From assembly GCF_016008875.1 (NCBI RefSeq), contig NZ_JADTQG010000017.1, positions 99,333 to 163,332 of the forward strand: a stretch of DNA of 64,000 bases. Direction: 5' to 3'. Numbering within the stretch: the first letter of the stretch is position 1; every line of letters begins with the position of its first letter. Both the position numbers and the translations under genes were made by a program. The notes under the pieces were generated by a model. That model was not told where the DNA came from, searched no databases, and saw only the letters and a program-made list of their open reading frames with translations. Of this stretch, positions 1-8,216 are shown in pieces. This stretch comes from Ectopseudomonas mendocina (lineage in GTDB: Bacteria; Pseudomonadota; Gammaproteobacteria; Pseudomonadales; Pseudomonadaceae).

Positions 1-1
1 C

Positions 2-679
2 GGCATGATCTTCCCGCCGGCCAGCTACTGGGCCGAGGTGCAGCGCATCTGCCGCCAGTACGACGTGCTGCTGTGCGCCGACGAAGTGATCGGCGGCTTC
101 GGCCGCACCGGCGAATGGTTCGCCCATGAGCATTTCGGCTTCCAGCCCGACACCCTGACCATTGCCAAAGGCTTGACCAGCGGCTACATCCCCATGGGCG
201 GCCTGGTGCTGTCCAAGCGCATCGCCGATGCCCTGGTGCAGGAAGGCGGCGTATTCGCCCACGGCCTGACCTATGCCGGCCATCCGGTGGCGGCCGCCGT
301 GGCCATCGCCAACCTCACCGCGCTGCGCGACGAGAAGATCGTCGAGACGGTGAAGGCCGACACCGGCCCATACCTGCAGAAGCTGCTGCGTGAGACCTTC
401 GCCGATCACCCGCTGATCGGCGATATCCAGGGCACCGGCCTGGTCGCTGCGCTGCAGTTCGCCGAAGACAAGGCCACGCGCAAGCGTTTCGCCAACGAGA
501 ACGACATCGCCTGGCACTGCCGCACGGCCGGTTTCGACGAGGGTCTGATCATCCGTTCTACTCTGGGTCGCATGATCATGGCGCCAGCGCTGGTGGCCAC
601 GCATGCCGAGCTGGACGAACTGGTGGAAAAGACCAAGCGCGCAGTGGACCGCACCGGGCGCGAGTTGAACCTGCTGTAA
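2..679 (+). CDS. Class III (omega) aminotransferase, C-terminal part, cut by window start
   Basis: PLP-dependent transaminase of the omega-amine/diamine:pyruvate group; it moves an amino group from a primary amine or omega-amino acid to a keto acid in the cytoplasm. Visible are the segment CADEVIGGFGRTGEWF, which carries the cofactor-binding Asp, and IAKGLTSGYIPMGG with the Schiff-base lysine. The family is about 450 residues, so roughly the first half lies before base 1 and the reading frame runs off the edge; the ATG at base 5 is internal. It resembles SpuC-type putrescine aminotransferases in these motifs, but the substrate cannot be fixed. It lies upstream, same strand, of an ABC transporter and a GMC oxidoreductase, which suggests amine or amino-alcohol catabolism. 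Confidence 0.85.
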   Translation, partial: GMIFPPASYWAEVQRICRQYDVLLCADEVIGGFGRTGEWFAHEHFGFQPDTLTIAKGLTSGYIPMGGLVLSKRIADALVQEGGVFAHGLTYAGHPVAAAVAIANLTALRDEKIVETVKADTGPYLQKLLRETFADHPLIGDIQGTGLVAALQFAEDKATRKRFANENDIAWHCRTAGFDEGLIIRSTLGRMIMAPALVATHAELDELVEKTKRAVDRTGRELNLL

Positions 680-697
680 CCCCAGGTGATGGGGTCC

Positions 698-764
698 TTT
701 CTGTAGGAACCGTTGATCCACAAATTCGCTGAAGCGGTACGCCGCCCGGCCGCTCCTGCAGAAA
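698..764. repeat. Degenerate REP-like inverted repeat
   Basis: The gap between aminotransferase and binding protein (680-922) holds the arms TTTCTGTAGGAAC (698-710) and GCTCCTGCAGAAA (752-764), which are near-inverse copies like the edges of the REP elements elsewhere in the window. A small CCCC...GGGG hairpin sits at 680-694, just after the stop codon. Nothing else is recognisable in this gap. Confidence 0.4.
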
Positions 765-922
765 CGGCCCTGCGCCGCGCCCCATCGCCTACCAACCGCC
801 CCGCAGAGGGCGGGCAAGAAACCAGGAGCCGACCCGCAGAGGCCGGCCCTGATTGCCTTTCAGGCCTCTGGCCAATCCCTGCCTCACACCAGCAATGCAC
901 CAACAGGTTGTGGGAGCGCTTC

Positions 923-1909
923 ATGAAATCATCCTTGCGTCATCGTCTCGCCCGTTCGTTCGCCTGCACCGCTCTGGCTGCCAGCCTGGCCGCCACCGCC
1001 CAGGCCGGCACGCTATCCATCGGTCATACCACCTGGGTCGGCTACGGCACCCTGTACCTGGCCCGTGACCTCGGCTACTTCAAGGAAGCCGGCCTCGATC
1101 TGCAACTGACCACCATCGAAGAAGCCTCGATGTACATGGCCGCACAAGCCTCGGGCAAGCTGTCCGGCTCGGCCTCGACCATCGACGAGATCCTCAAATA
1201 CCGCTCCAAGGACTTCTGCTTCAAGGCCGTCGCGGCGCTGGACGAGTCCCACGGTGGCGACGGTCTCGTCGTACACGACGACATCGCCGGCATGCAGGAC
1301 CTCAAAGGCAAGGCCGTGGCCGTCAATGAAGGTTCGGTATCGCAGTTCTGGCTCAGCTACCTGCTGAAGAAGGCCGGCATGAGCATGGCCGACATCGAAG
1401 TGCAGAACATGACTGCCGACGATGCCGCCTCGGCCTTCATCGCCGGCCACGTTCCGGCCGCGGTGACCTGGGAGCCGAACCTGACCATGGTCAAGCAGAA
1501 GGGCAGCGGCAAGGTGCTGGTCGATAGCAGCGAAACCCCCGGTGTGATCGTCGATGTGGTCGCGCTCGATTGCGACGTGATCGAAAAACAGCCGGAGGAC
1601 GTCAAGGCACTGGTTGCCGGTCTGTACAAGGCGGTCGAGTTCACCAAGACCAATCCGGAAAAAGCCTACGAGATCATGGCCAAGGGCGTCGGTGGCTACC
1701 TGTCCAATCCCAAGGATCTGGCCGAAGCCGCCAAGGGCGTGACCTTCTACGACCAGGCCATGAGCGAGAAGCTGCTCGGCACCCCCGGCCAGGCCGGCGA
1801 TATCGCCGAGATCATCAAGCTGGCCAACGAGACGTGGAGTTCGCTGCAGGGCAAGCCCTACACGGTGAGCTACGAGGATCTGGTGGATACCTCGTTCGTC
1901 ACTCCCTGA
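923..1909 (+). CDS. ABC transporter substrate-binding protein, NMT1/TauA/SsuA-like
   Basis: Periplasmic solute receptor of the nitrate/sulfonate/taurine/pyrimidine-precursor family, 328 residues. The ATG at 923 is chosen because a basic, hydrophobic leader ending ATAQA follows directly; the open frame extends further upstream but without a signal sequence. The mature N-terminus (GTLSIGHTTWVGYGTLYLAR) and the LKGKAVAVNEGSVS stretch are typical of the fold. The mature protein holds about nine Met and two Cys, unlike the sulfur-poor binding proteins at 14504, 32937 and 37901, so I doubt a sulfonate role. Permease and ATPase follow. The ligand may be the amine processed by the neighbouring aminotransferase and GMC enzyme; that is inference. 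Confidence 0.85.
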   Translation: MKSSLRHRLARSFACTALAASLAATAQAGTLSIGHTTWVGYGTLYLARDLGYFKEAGLDLQLTTIEEASMYMAAQASGKLSGSASTIDEILKYRSKDFCFKAVAALDESHGGDGLVVHDDIAGMQDLKGKAVAVNEGSVSQFWLSYLLKKAGMSMADIEVQNMTADDAASAFIAGHVPAAVTWEPNLTMVKQKGSGKVLVDSSETPGVIVDVVALDCDVIEKQPEDVKALVAGLYKAVEFTKTNPEKAYEIMAKGVGGYLSNPKDLAEAAKGVTFYDQAMSEKLLGTPGQAGDIAEIIKLANETWSSLQGKPYTVSYEDLVDTSFVTP

Positions 1910-1925
1910 GCCTTCGACCCAGCCT

Positions 1926-1974
1926 TGTAGGAGCGGCTTTAGCCGCGAAGCTCGCGGATGAATCCGCTCCTACA
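1926..1974. repeat. REP pair between binding protein and permease genes
   Basis: TGTAGGAGCGGCTTTAGCCG starts the element, and the inverted end AATCCGCTCCTACA closes it. It is one of several copies in the window, here inserted inside an ABC operon. It would form a stem-loop in the transcript between the SBP and permease genes. Confidence 0.8.
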
Positions 1975-2035
1975 ACGGCCGTGGCAACCCATACGGCTTG
2001 GCGGTCTTTTCAGCATTCGCAACACGAGGTGGTTA

Positions 2036-2839
2036 ATGGCCACGCAAAAATCCTGGGTGCAGCGTTGCCTGACCCCGAAAGTCGACTTGCCGAGACCACT
2101 GGTGCTCGGCTTCGCCAGCCTGTGCTGGCTGCTGGTGCTTGGCCTCTGGGCTTTGCTTTCCTACGGCGGCGTGGTGCCGTCGATGTTCCTGCCAACGCCG
2201 GGCGATGTGATCGCTGCCGGTGTGCGTCTTGCCGGTGACGGCACTCTGAGCAAGCATGTGCTGGCCAGTCTTGAGGTGGTGCTGATCGGTTTCGCCATTT
2301 CCTCGGCGGTCTCGGTGCCGCTGGGCCTGCTGATGGGCAGCTTTCGTATCGTCCAGGCGTTCCTCGAGCCGCTGGTCAACTTCATCCGCTACTTGCCGGT
2401 CACCAGCTTCGTGCCGCTGTTCATCCTGTGGATCGGCATCGGCCTGGAACAGCGTGTTGCGGTGATCATCTTCGGCGTGTTCTTCCAGCAACTGGTGATG
2501 ATCGCCGACGTCTCCAAGGGCGTGTCCAAGGATCTGCTCAACGCCAGCTACACCCTCGGCGCCAGCCGTCGCGACGTGGTCCTGCACGTGCTCGGCCCGG
2601 CTTCGCTGCCGGGGATTCTCGACACCCTGCGCGTGACCATGGGCTGGGCCTGGACTTACCTGGTGGTGGCCGAACTGGTCGCCGCGAGCAGCGGCCTGGG
2701 CTACATCAGCCTCAAGGCCATGCGTGGCTTTCAGGTGGACGTGATCTTCCTCGCCATCGCCATCATCGGCCTGCTCGGGCTGATGACCGACCAACTGTTC
2801 CGTCTGCTTCGACTGAGGATTGCCGCATGGGCGCAGTAG
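2036..2839 (+). CDS. ABC transporter permease, BPD inner-membrane type (SsuC/TauC-like)
   Basis: Inner-membrane subunit, 267 residues with about six hydrophobic segments. The ATG at 2036 is preferred over the upstream in-frame ATG at 1958 because AGGTGG lies just before it and the earlier extension falls in the REP. The cytoplasmic EAA loop is seen around LLNASYTLGASRRDVVLHVL...LPGILDTLR. Its stop overlaps the start of the ATPase gene, so the two are translationally coupled. It forms the pore for the ligand delivered by the protein at 923. Confidence 0.9.
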   Translation: MATQKSWVQRCLTPKVDLPRPLVLGFASLCWLLVLGLWALLSYGGVVPSMFLPTPGDVIAAGVRLAGDGTLSKHVLASLEVVLIGFAISSAVSVPLGLLMGSFRIVQAFLEPLVNFIRYLPVTSFVPLFILWIGIGLEQRVAVIIFGVFFQQLVMIADVSKGVSKDLLNASYTLGASRRDVVLHVLGPASLPGILDTLRVTMGWAWTYLVVAELVAASSGLGYISLKAMRGFQVDVIFLAIAIIGLLGLMTDQLFRLLRLRIAAWAQ

Positions 2840-3660
2840 CCAAGAAACCCTACATCATGCCGGCGCTCAGCGAGTACGCCGAGGTCGAGGCGCGGCTCAA
2901 GGTGGACAACGTCAGCCTGCGCTACCGCTCGCCCAAGGGCGAGACCTTCACCGCGCTGGATCGCGTCTCCTTCGAGGTGCCGGATCAGCAGTTCGCGGTG
3001 ATCGTCGGCCCGTCCGGCTGCGGCAAGTCGAGCCTGCTCTATCTCACCGCCGGGCTCAACGAGCCGACAGAGGGCGATATCTACGTCGGCGGGCAGAAGG
3101 TCATCGGTCCCGGCGCCGACCGTGGCATGGTGTTTCAGGGTTACACCCTGTTCCCCTGGCTGACCGTGCGCGAGAACATCGAGTTCGGCCTCAAGCGGCG
3201 CAAGCTGCCGGCCAGCGAAATCCGCACCATCGTCGAGTTCTACCTCAATGAAGTGGGCCTGGCCAAGTTCGCCGAACATTACCCCAAGCAGCTCTCCGGC
3301 GGCATGATGCAGCGCGTGGCCATCGCTCGCGCGCTGGCCAACGACCCGCAGATCCTGCTGATGGACGAACCCTTCGGCGCCCTCGACAGCCAGACCCGCC
3401 TGCAGATGCAGCAACTGCTGCTGCAGGTGTGGGGCAACGCCAAGAAGACCGTGGTGTTCGTCACCCATGACATCGACGAAGCGATCCTGCTCGCCGACCG
3501 CATCTACGTGATGGGCGCGCGCCCCGGCCGCATCAAGGAAATCCTCGACGTGCCGATCGAGCGCCCGCGCAACCTTGACGTGGTCATGGAGCCGGAATTC
3601 ATCCGCATGAAACGGCACATCCTCGGCCTGCTGCACAACGATATGGAAGAGGTGCACTGA
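2827..3660 (+). CDS. ABC transporter ATPase, nitrate/sulfonate type
   Basis: Cytoplasmic ATP-hydrolysing subunit, 277 residues. Walker A is GPSGCGKSS, the signature motif LSGGMMQR, Walker B ILLMDEP and the switch His is in VFVTHD. Start at ATG 2827, overlapping the permease stop by 13 bases. Residues 1-25 form a short extension before the nucleotide-binding domain. The GMC oxidoreductase begins one base after the stop, tying transport to oxidation of the substrate. Confidence 0.92.
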   Translation: MGAVAKKPYIMPALSEYAEVEARLKVDNVSLRYRSPKGETFTALDRVSFEVPDQQFAVIVGPSGCGKSSLLYLTAGLNEPTEGDIYVGGQKVIGPGADRGMVFQGYTLFPWLTVRENIEFGLKRRKLPASEIRTIVEFYLNEVGLAKFAEHYPKQLSGGMMQRVAIARALANDPQILLMDEPFGALDSQTRLQMQQLLLQVWGNAKKTVVFVTHDIDEAILLADRIYVMGARPGRIKEILDVPIERPRNLDVVMEPEFIRMKRHILGLLHNDMEEVH

Positions 3661-3661
3661 G

Positions 3662-5248
3662 ATGAGCGAGAGCTTCGACTACCTGATCGTCGGCGCCGGC
3701 TCGGCTGGCTGCGTGCTGGCCAACCGCCTGAGTGCCGACCCGACCGTGCGCGTGTGCCTGATCGAGGCCGGCGGCAGCGACGCCAGCCCACGGGTGCAGG
3801 TGCCGGCCGGCACCATCACGCTTTACAAGAGCCGCGTGTTCAGCTGGAACTACTTTTCCGCGCCGCAGAAGCACCTCGCCGGGCGTCGCTTGCACACCCC
3901 GCGCGGCAAGGCGCTGGGGGGCTCCAGCTCGATGAACAGCATGATCTACATCCGTGGCGACGCCAGCGACTACGATCGCTGGGAAGCCGCCGGCTGTCCC
4001 GGCTGGGGCTGGAACGACGTGCTGCCGTACTTCAAGAAATCCGAAGGCAACTGCCTGGGCCAGGCGTTGCAGTACCACGGCACTCAGGGCGAACTGCTGG
4101 TGGACAGGCCGCGCGACCCCAATCCGCTGTCCGAGCGCTATATCCGCGCGGCGGAACAGATCGGCCTGAAGCGCAACGACGACTTCAACGGCGGAACTCT
4201 GGAAGGCGTCGGTCTCTACAACGTCACCCAGAAGAATGCTCGGCGCCTGTCCAGCTATCGCGCCTTCGTCGCCCCGGTGTGCCAGCGTGACAACCTCACC
4301 GTGCTCACCGGCTGCGAAGTGGAACGCCTGCTGCTCGACGGCGAGCGTGTCACCGGCCTGGAGCTGCGCGAGAACGGCCAGTGGCGCACGCTGCACTGCA
4401 CGCGCGAGACGATTCTCTGCGCCGGCTCGCTGGGTTCGCCGCATATCCTGCTGAAATCCGGCGTCGGCCCGAAAGCCGAGCTGGAGGCCGCTGGCGTGGC
4501 CTGCAAGGTCGATCTGCCCGGTGTCGGCAAGAACCTGCAGGATCATATCGACGGCACGCTCACCGTGCGCTCGAAGAGCCCGCTGTCGCTGGGTTTCTCC
4601 CTCGGTGCGCTGCCGAAGATCATCGCCTCGCCGTTCAAGTACCTGACGCAGAAGATGGGCTGGCTGACCACCAACTACGTCGAGGCCGGCGGCTTCGCCC
4701 GTACACCTCTGGCTGACAGCCTGCCGGATGTGCAGATGCACTTCGTGCCGGGTTATCGCAGCCACCGTGGGCGCCTGTTCGAGTGGGGCCACGGCTATGC
4801 CATCCACACCTGCGTGCTACGCCCGAAAAGCATCGGTGAAGTACGCCTGGGCGAAGGCCGAAGTCTGAGCATCGACTTCAACTTCTTCAGCGACGAGCAG
4901 GACGCCCGCGTGCTGGTGGAGGGCGTCAAGCTGGCGCGACGCATTCTCGCCCAACCCGAGTTCGACGATATCCGTGGCGAGGAAATGCTGCCGGGGCCGC
5001 AGGTGCAGAGCGACGAAGAGCTGCTGGCGCATCTGCGCGAGCATGCCGCCACCGTGTTCCACCCGGTCGGCACCTGCAAGATGGGCGCGGACGAGGCGGC
5101 GGTAGTCACACCGGATCTCAAGGTGCGTGGCGTGACCAACCTGCGCGTGGCCGACGCCTCGATCATGCCAACGCTGATCAGCGGCAACACCAACGCGCCG
5201 TGCATCATGATCGGCGAGAAGGCGGCCGATCTGATCCGCCAGGGCTGA
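3662..5248 (+). CDS. GMC-family FAD oxidoreductase (choline/alcohol dehydrogenase type)
   Basis: 528-residue flavoenzyme that oxidises an alcohol to an aldehyde. The FAD-binding GAGSAGC is at residues 11-17, the second GMC signature region is near LCAGSLGSPHILLKSGVG, and the C-terminal HPVGTCKMG carries the catalytic His (about residue 467); GNTNAPC near residue 510 supplies the partner position. Length is normal for BetA/AlkJ-type members. It starts one base after the ATPase stop and so belongs to the transport operon. The substrate is unknown; an amino alcohol would fit the upstream aminotransferase. Nothing shows a signal peptide, so it is probably cytoplasmic or peripheral to the inner membrane. 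Confidence 0.88.
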   Translation: MSESFDYLIVGAGSAGCVLANRLSADPTVRVCLIEAGGSDASPRVQVPAGTITLYKSRVFSWNYFSAPQKHLAGRRLHTPRGKALGGSSSMNSMIYIRGDASDYDRWEAAGCPGWGWNDVLPYFKKSEGNCLGQALQYHGTQGELLVDRPRDPNPLSERYIRAAEQIGLKRNDDFNGGTLEGVGLYNVTQKNARRLSSYRAFVAPVCQRDNLTVLTGCEVERLLLDGERVTGLELRENGQWRTLHCTRETILCAGSLGSPHILLKSGVGPKAELEAAGVACKVDLPGVGKNLQDHIDGTLTVRSKSPLSLGFSLGALPKIIASPFKYLTQKMGWLTTNYVEAGGFARTPLADSLPDVQMHFVPGYRSHRGRLFEWGHGYAIHTCVLRPKSIGEVRLGEGRSLSIDFNFFSDEQDARVLVEGVKLARRILAQPEFDDIRGEEMLPGPQVQSDEELLAHLREHAATVFHPVGTCKMGADEAAVVTPDLKVRGVTNLRVADASIMPTLISGNTNAPCIMIGEKAADLIRQG

Positions 5249-5255
5249 GTTTGGC

Positions 5256-6182
5256 TCAGCCCGTCTTGCGCTTGCCCGACAGGCGCGAGACGCCTAGGAG
5301 CACCAGCGCCAGGCCGCCGATCTGGTACAGGGTGATGGCTTCGCCAAGCAGCGCCCAGGCGGCGAACAGCGTCAGCACCGGGCCCAGGTTGCCGAACAGG
5401 GCGGCGTGGCTGGCGCCCATGCGCTGCACGGCCAGCGCCATCCAGTAGATCGGCAGCACCGTCGACAGCAGCGCCATCAGCGAGCCGTGCAGCCATACCT
5501 CGGCCGGCAGGTTGAGCAATTGCGCGGGGTCACGGGTGAGGCCGTAGTGCACCAGCACCATGAGCGCCGAGGCGCCGCCAGCCAGCCCGGCCAGGCGCAT
5601 CGAGCCGACCCGGCGAATCACCACGCCGGTGCCCAGGTAATACAGGGCGTAGGTCACCGCGCTGGCGAACACCCAGGCCGCGCCCAGCAGGATCTGCTCG
5701 CTGTCGCCCTCGACGCGAATGTCATGCACCAGCGCGATGCCCAGGCCCAGGTAGCACAGTCCCATGGCCAGGACGGTACGCGGCCCTGGTCGCTCGCCCA
5801 TCGCCAGCATCTGCAACAGCACCACCAGCGTCGGGTAGGTGAACAGGATCAGCCGCTCCAGCCCGGCGCTGATGTACTGCAGGCCATAGAAATCGAACAG
5901 GCTCGACAGGTAGTGACCAAACATCCCCAGCAACAGGACGTGCGCCCAGTCCCTGGCGGACAGCCGCGCCTGCCCGGTGCCTCGGCTCAACCACAGCAGC
6001 CAGGCGAACAGCGGCAGCGCCAGACCCATGCGCAGGCTCAGCACGGTGACGGCGTCCACCGGTGCGGCGGCATAGGCGAGTTTGACGAAGATGGCTTTCA
6101 GGCTGAAACCGGTGGCCGAAAGCACGGCGAACAGCACGCCGTTGTCCAGACTGCGGCGGTAGGTGGCGGTCAAAGCGTTCAT
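5256..6182 (-). CDS. EamA/DMT-family membrane transporter
   Basis: About 308 residues with ten hydrophobic segments in two EamA halves (first near LSATGFSLKAIFVKLAYA, second near GAAWVFASAVTYALYYLG). These proteins usually export metabolites or amino acids. I take the ATG at 6182; a TTG two codons upstream would add MetLeu. The gene converges on the GMC gene (7 bases apart) and diverges from the LysR gene at 6284, so that regulator may control it. Confidence 0.85.
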   Translation of the reverse strand: MNALTATYRRSLDNGVLFAVLSATGFSLKAIFVKLAYAAAPVDAVTVLSLRMGLALPLFAWLLWLSRGTGQARLSARDWAHVLLLGMFGHYLSSLFDFYGLQYISAGLERLILFTYPTLVVLLQMLAMGERPGPRTVLAMGLCYLGLGIALVHDIRVEGDSEQILLGAAWVFASAVTYALYYLGTGVVIRRVGSMRLAGLAGGASALMVLVHYGLTRDPAQLLNLPAEVWLHGSLMALLSTVLPIYWMALAVQRMGASHAALFGNLGPVLTLFAAWALLGEAITLYQIGGLALVLLGVSRLSGKRKTG

Positions 6183-6283
6183 GAGCAAGGCTACGGCAGG
6201 GATCGAACTGTTATTCTGAGCGGAAAGCCACGTCGCTAGAATCGCAATTTCAAGAATATGGCTTTCTGATTTGGAGAAGGCTT

Positions 6284-7195
6284 ATGCATTTCGATCTGCC
6301 CGACCTGCGCCTGATCGCCGCGATTGCCGCCACCGGTAGCCTGAGCAAGGCGGCGGCGACCTTTCCCGTCGCCGTATCGGCAGCCAGCACTCGCCTGCGC
6401 CTGTTCGAGGAGCGCTGCGGCCTGACGCTGTTCGTGCGTAGCAGCGACGGCATGAGCCTGACGCCGGCTGGGCGCCTGGTACTGGAGGCTTGCCAGGGCG
6501 TGCTGAAGGAGGCCCGCCAGCTCAGCGATACTCTGCAGGAGCTCAAGGGCGAGCGGCGTATCACCCTGCGCCTGGCGGCTTCCACCGTGGCCAACAGCAC
6601 CTTCCTGCCGGCGGCGCTTGGGCCATTCCTGGCCGATTACCCGGAGGTGGACCTGCAACTGGCCGAGTACAACAGCAAGGATGTGCTGCATGCGGTCAGG
6701 GATGGCGGCATCGATATCGGCGTGTACGACGGCAACCTGCCCACCGATGGCCTGCTGTCGCTGCCGTTTCGCAACGACCGCCTGGTGCTGCTGGTGCCAC
6801 AGGGGCACGCGCTGATCGGGCAACGTCCGGCGTCACTGCGCAGCGCGCTGAACTTCCCTTTCGTCTGCCTGCCGGCCGAGCGCGCCATGCAGCGCTTTAT
6901 CGAGTACATGGCGGTGCGCAACGCGCTGCCATTGAAGGTTCGGGTGCGCGCGCCGAGCTTCGACGCCATCGCCCAACTGGTGGCGCAGGGCGTCGGGGTT
7001 GCCATGCTGCCCGAGGTGGCCGCGACCCGTTTCGCCCAGGAACTGCCGGTGGCGGTGGTGATGCTGGAGGATGTCTGGGCCACCCGCGAGCTGCGCCTGT
7101 GCGTGCGCAGCTGGGAGGCGCTGTCGTCCCATGCGCGGCAACTGGTCAGCTATCTCTCGCCCGAGCGGTCATCTGCCGACAACCTGCGCTTTTGA
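6284..7195 (+). CDS. LysR-family transcriptional regulator
   Basis: 303 residues: an N-terminal winged helix-turn-helix (about 3-62, with LIAAIAATGSLSKAAATFPVAVSAAS) and a periplasmic-binding-protein-like effector domain from about residue 90. GGAGAAGG precedes the ATG by a normal spacing. It is divergent from the EamA exporter with a 101-base shared region, the usual place for LysR operators. Likely targets are the exporter and itself, possibly the catabolic operon; the effector is unknown. Confidence 0.9.
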   Translation: MHFDLPDLRLIAAIAATGSLSKAAATFPVAVSAASTRLRLFEERCGLTLFVRSSDGMSLTPAGRLVLEACQGVLKEARQLSDTLQELKGERRITLRLAASTVANSTFLPAALGPFLADYPEVDLQLAEYNSKDVLHAVRDGGIDIGVYDGNLPTDGLLSLPFRNDRLVLLVPQGHALIGQRPASLRSALNFPFVCLPAERAMQRFIEYMAVRNALPLKVRVRAPSFDAIAQLVAQGVGVAMLPEVAATRFAQELPVAVVMLEDVWATRELRLCVRSWEALSSHARQLVSYLSPERSSADNLRF

Positions 7196-7199
7196 TTCG

Positions 7200-7322
7200 G
7201 TAGGAGCGGCTTCAGCCGCGATAGAACGATCGCCGCTAAAGCGCCTCCCACGGCTTGACCAACTGCGCTCCGGCGTTGACGCATGTGATGTGGGAGGGGC
7301 TTCAGCCGCGACAATCGCCGCG
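7200..7322. repeat. Two REP-type elements downstream of the LysR gene
   Basis: GTAGGAGCGGCTTCAGCCGC at 7200 with an inverted partner ending GCGCCTCCCAC, and a second half-element GTGGGAGGGGCTTCAGCCGC from 7290. They fill the gap between two convergent genes, a common REP location. No separate terminator is visible, so the stem-loops may serve as transcript ends. Confidence 0.75.
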
Positions 7323-7338
7323 CAAGAACCTCCGGCCA

Positions 7339-8112
7339 TCACTTGAAGAACTGGCTGGGCGTCAGGCCGAACTGCTTCTTGAACATGGTGGTGAAGGCGC
7401 TGGGGCTGTCGTAGCCCAGCTCCCCGGCGATGTCGATGATCTTCTCACCCAGGGCGATGCGTTCCAGGGCCAGCAGCAGGCGCGCCTGCTGGCGCCATTG
7501 GCCGAAGGTCATGCCGGTACCTTTCTGGAACAGGCGCTGGATGGTCTTCTCGTCCAGGCTCAGGCGGATGCTCCAGTCGGCCAGGGTGGAGGCGTCGCCG
7601 GGGTCGTTCTGCAGCGTCGTGCAGACCGGCTGGATACGCGGGTCGGCCGGCTGCGGCAGGTGCAGCGGTAGGGTCGGCAGGATGCGCAGTTCATCGAGGA
7701 TCAGGCGCATCACCCGCGCCTCGCGCGAGTCTTCGGCGTAGGGCTGGGGAATGTCCACGGCGGCGCGGATCAGCTCGCCGAGCAGCGGCGAAATGGCCAC
7801 CGCACGGCACTCGTCGGGCATGTCCGGCAGGCTGTCGGGGCGCACGAACATGCTGCGCATCTTCACGCTGCCGACGCAGCGGATCGCATGCACCTGGCCG
7901 CAGGGCATCCAGATGCCGCGGCTCGGCGGCACCGTCCACTGGTTCATCGACGAGGTCACCACCATTACCCCGGAAATGGCGTAGATCAGTTGGTGCTTGT
8001 TGCGATGCGAATGTGGCTCGATCAGCGTGTCGACCGGGTAATCGGTGGCGCTGCTGCTGACCAGCCAGGGGGCAGCATCGATCTCGGCCAGTCGTTTATC
8101 AGGGAGACGCAT
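7339..8112 (-). CDS. AraC-family regulator with N-terminal cupin domain
   Basis: 257 residues from the ATG at 8112 (AAAAGG just upstream; the longer open frame is out of context). Residues about 20-110 form a cupin sensor (PHSHRNKHQLIYAISGVMVV) and the C-terminal 100 residues hold two helix-turn-helix motifs, the second being IIDIAGELGYDSPSAFTTMFKKQFG. Members of this cupin-AraC type often control an adjacent efflux gene; here it is divergent from the MFS gene at 8217 with 104 bases between, so self- and exporter control is likely. Confidence 0.9.
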   Translation of the reverse strand: MRLPDKRLAEIDAAPWLVSSSATDYPVDTLIEPHSHRNKHQLIYAISGVMVVTSSMNQWTVPPSRGIWMPCGQVHAIRCVGSVKMRSMFVRPDSLPDMPDECRAVAISPLLGELIRAAVDIPQPYAEDSREARVMRLILDELRILPTLPLHLPQPADPRIQPVCTTLQNDPGDASTLADWSIRLSLDEKTIQRLFQKGTGMTFGQWRQQARLLLALERIALGEKIIDIAGELGYDSPSAFTTMFKKQFGLTPSQFFK

Positions 8113-8216
8113 GTATATGCCTTTTTTGCGAGGGTTGCTGTCCTTTCTTCGTGAGACAGGCGATGGGGCGGAGCCTAGCATAGCGCCGTTTCTCATCTCG
8201 CCCGGAAGCTTCAAGC

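Noticed and set aside
923..3660. Assignment of the first ABC system as taurine/sulfonate (tauABC or ssuACB)
   Set aside because: The family fits, but the receptor is rich in Met and Cys and no sulfur enzyme is adjacent; the name would be unsupported.
3599..4807. Long minus-strand open frame of 402 codons opposite the GMC gene
   Set aside because: It mirrors a well-supported GMC oxidoreductase; its translation is rich in His/Arg/Gln/Ala with no family motifs, as expected for antisense of high-GC coding DNA.
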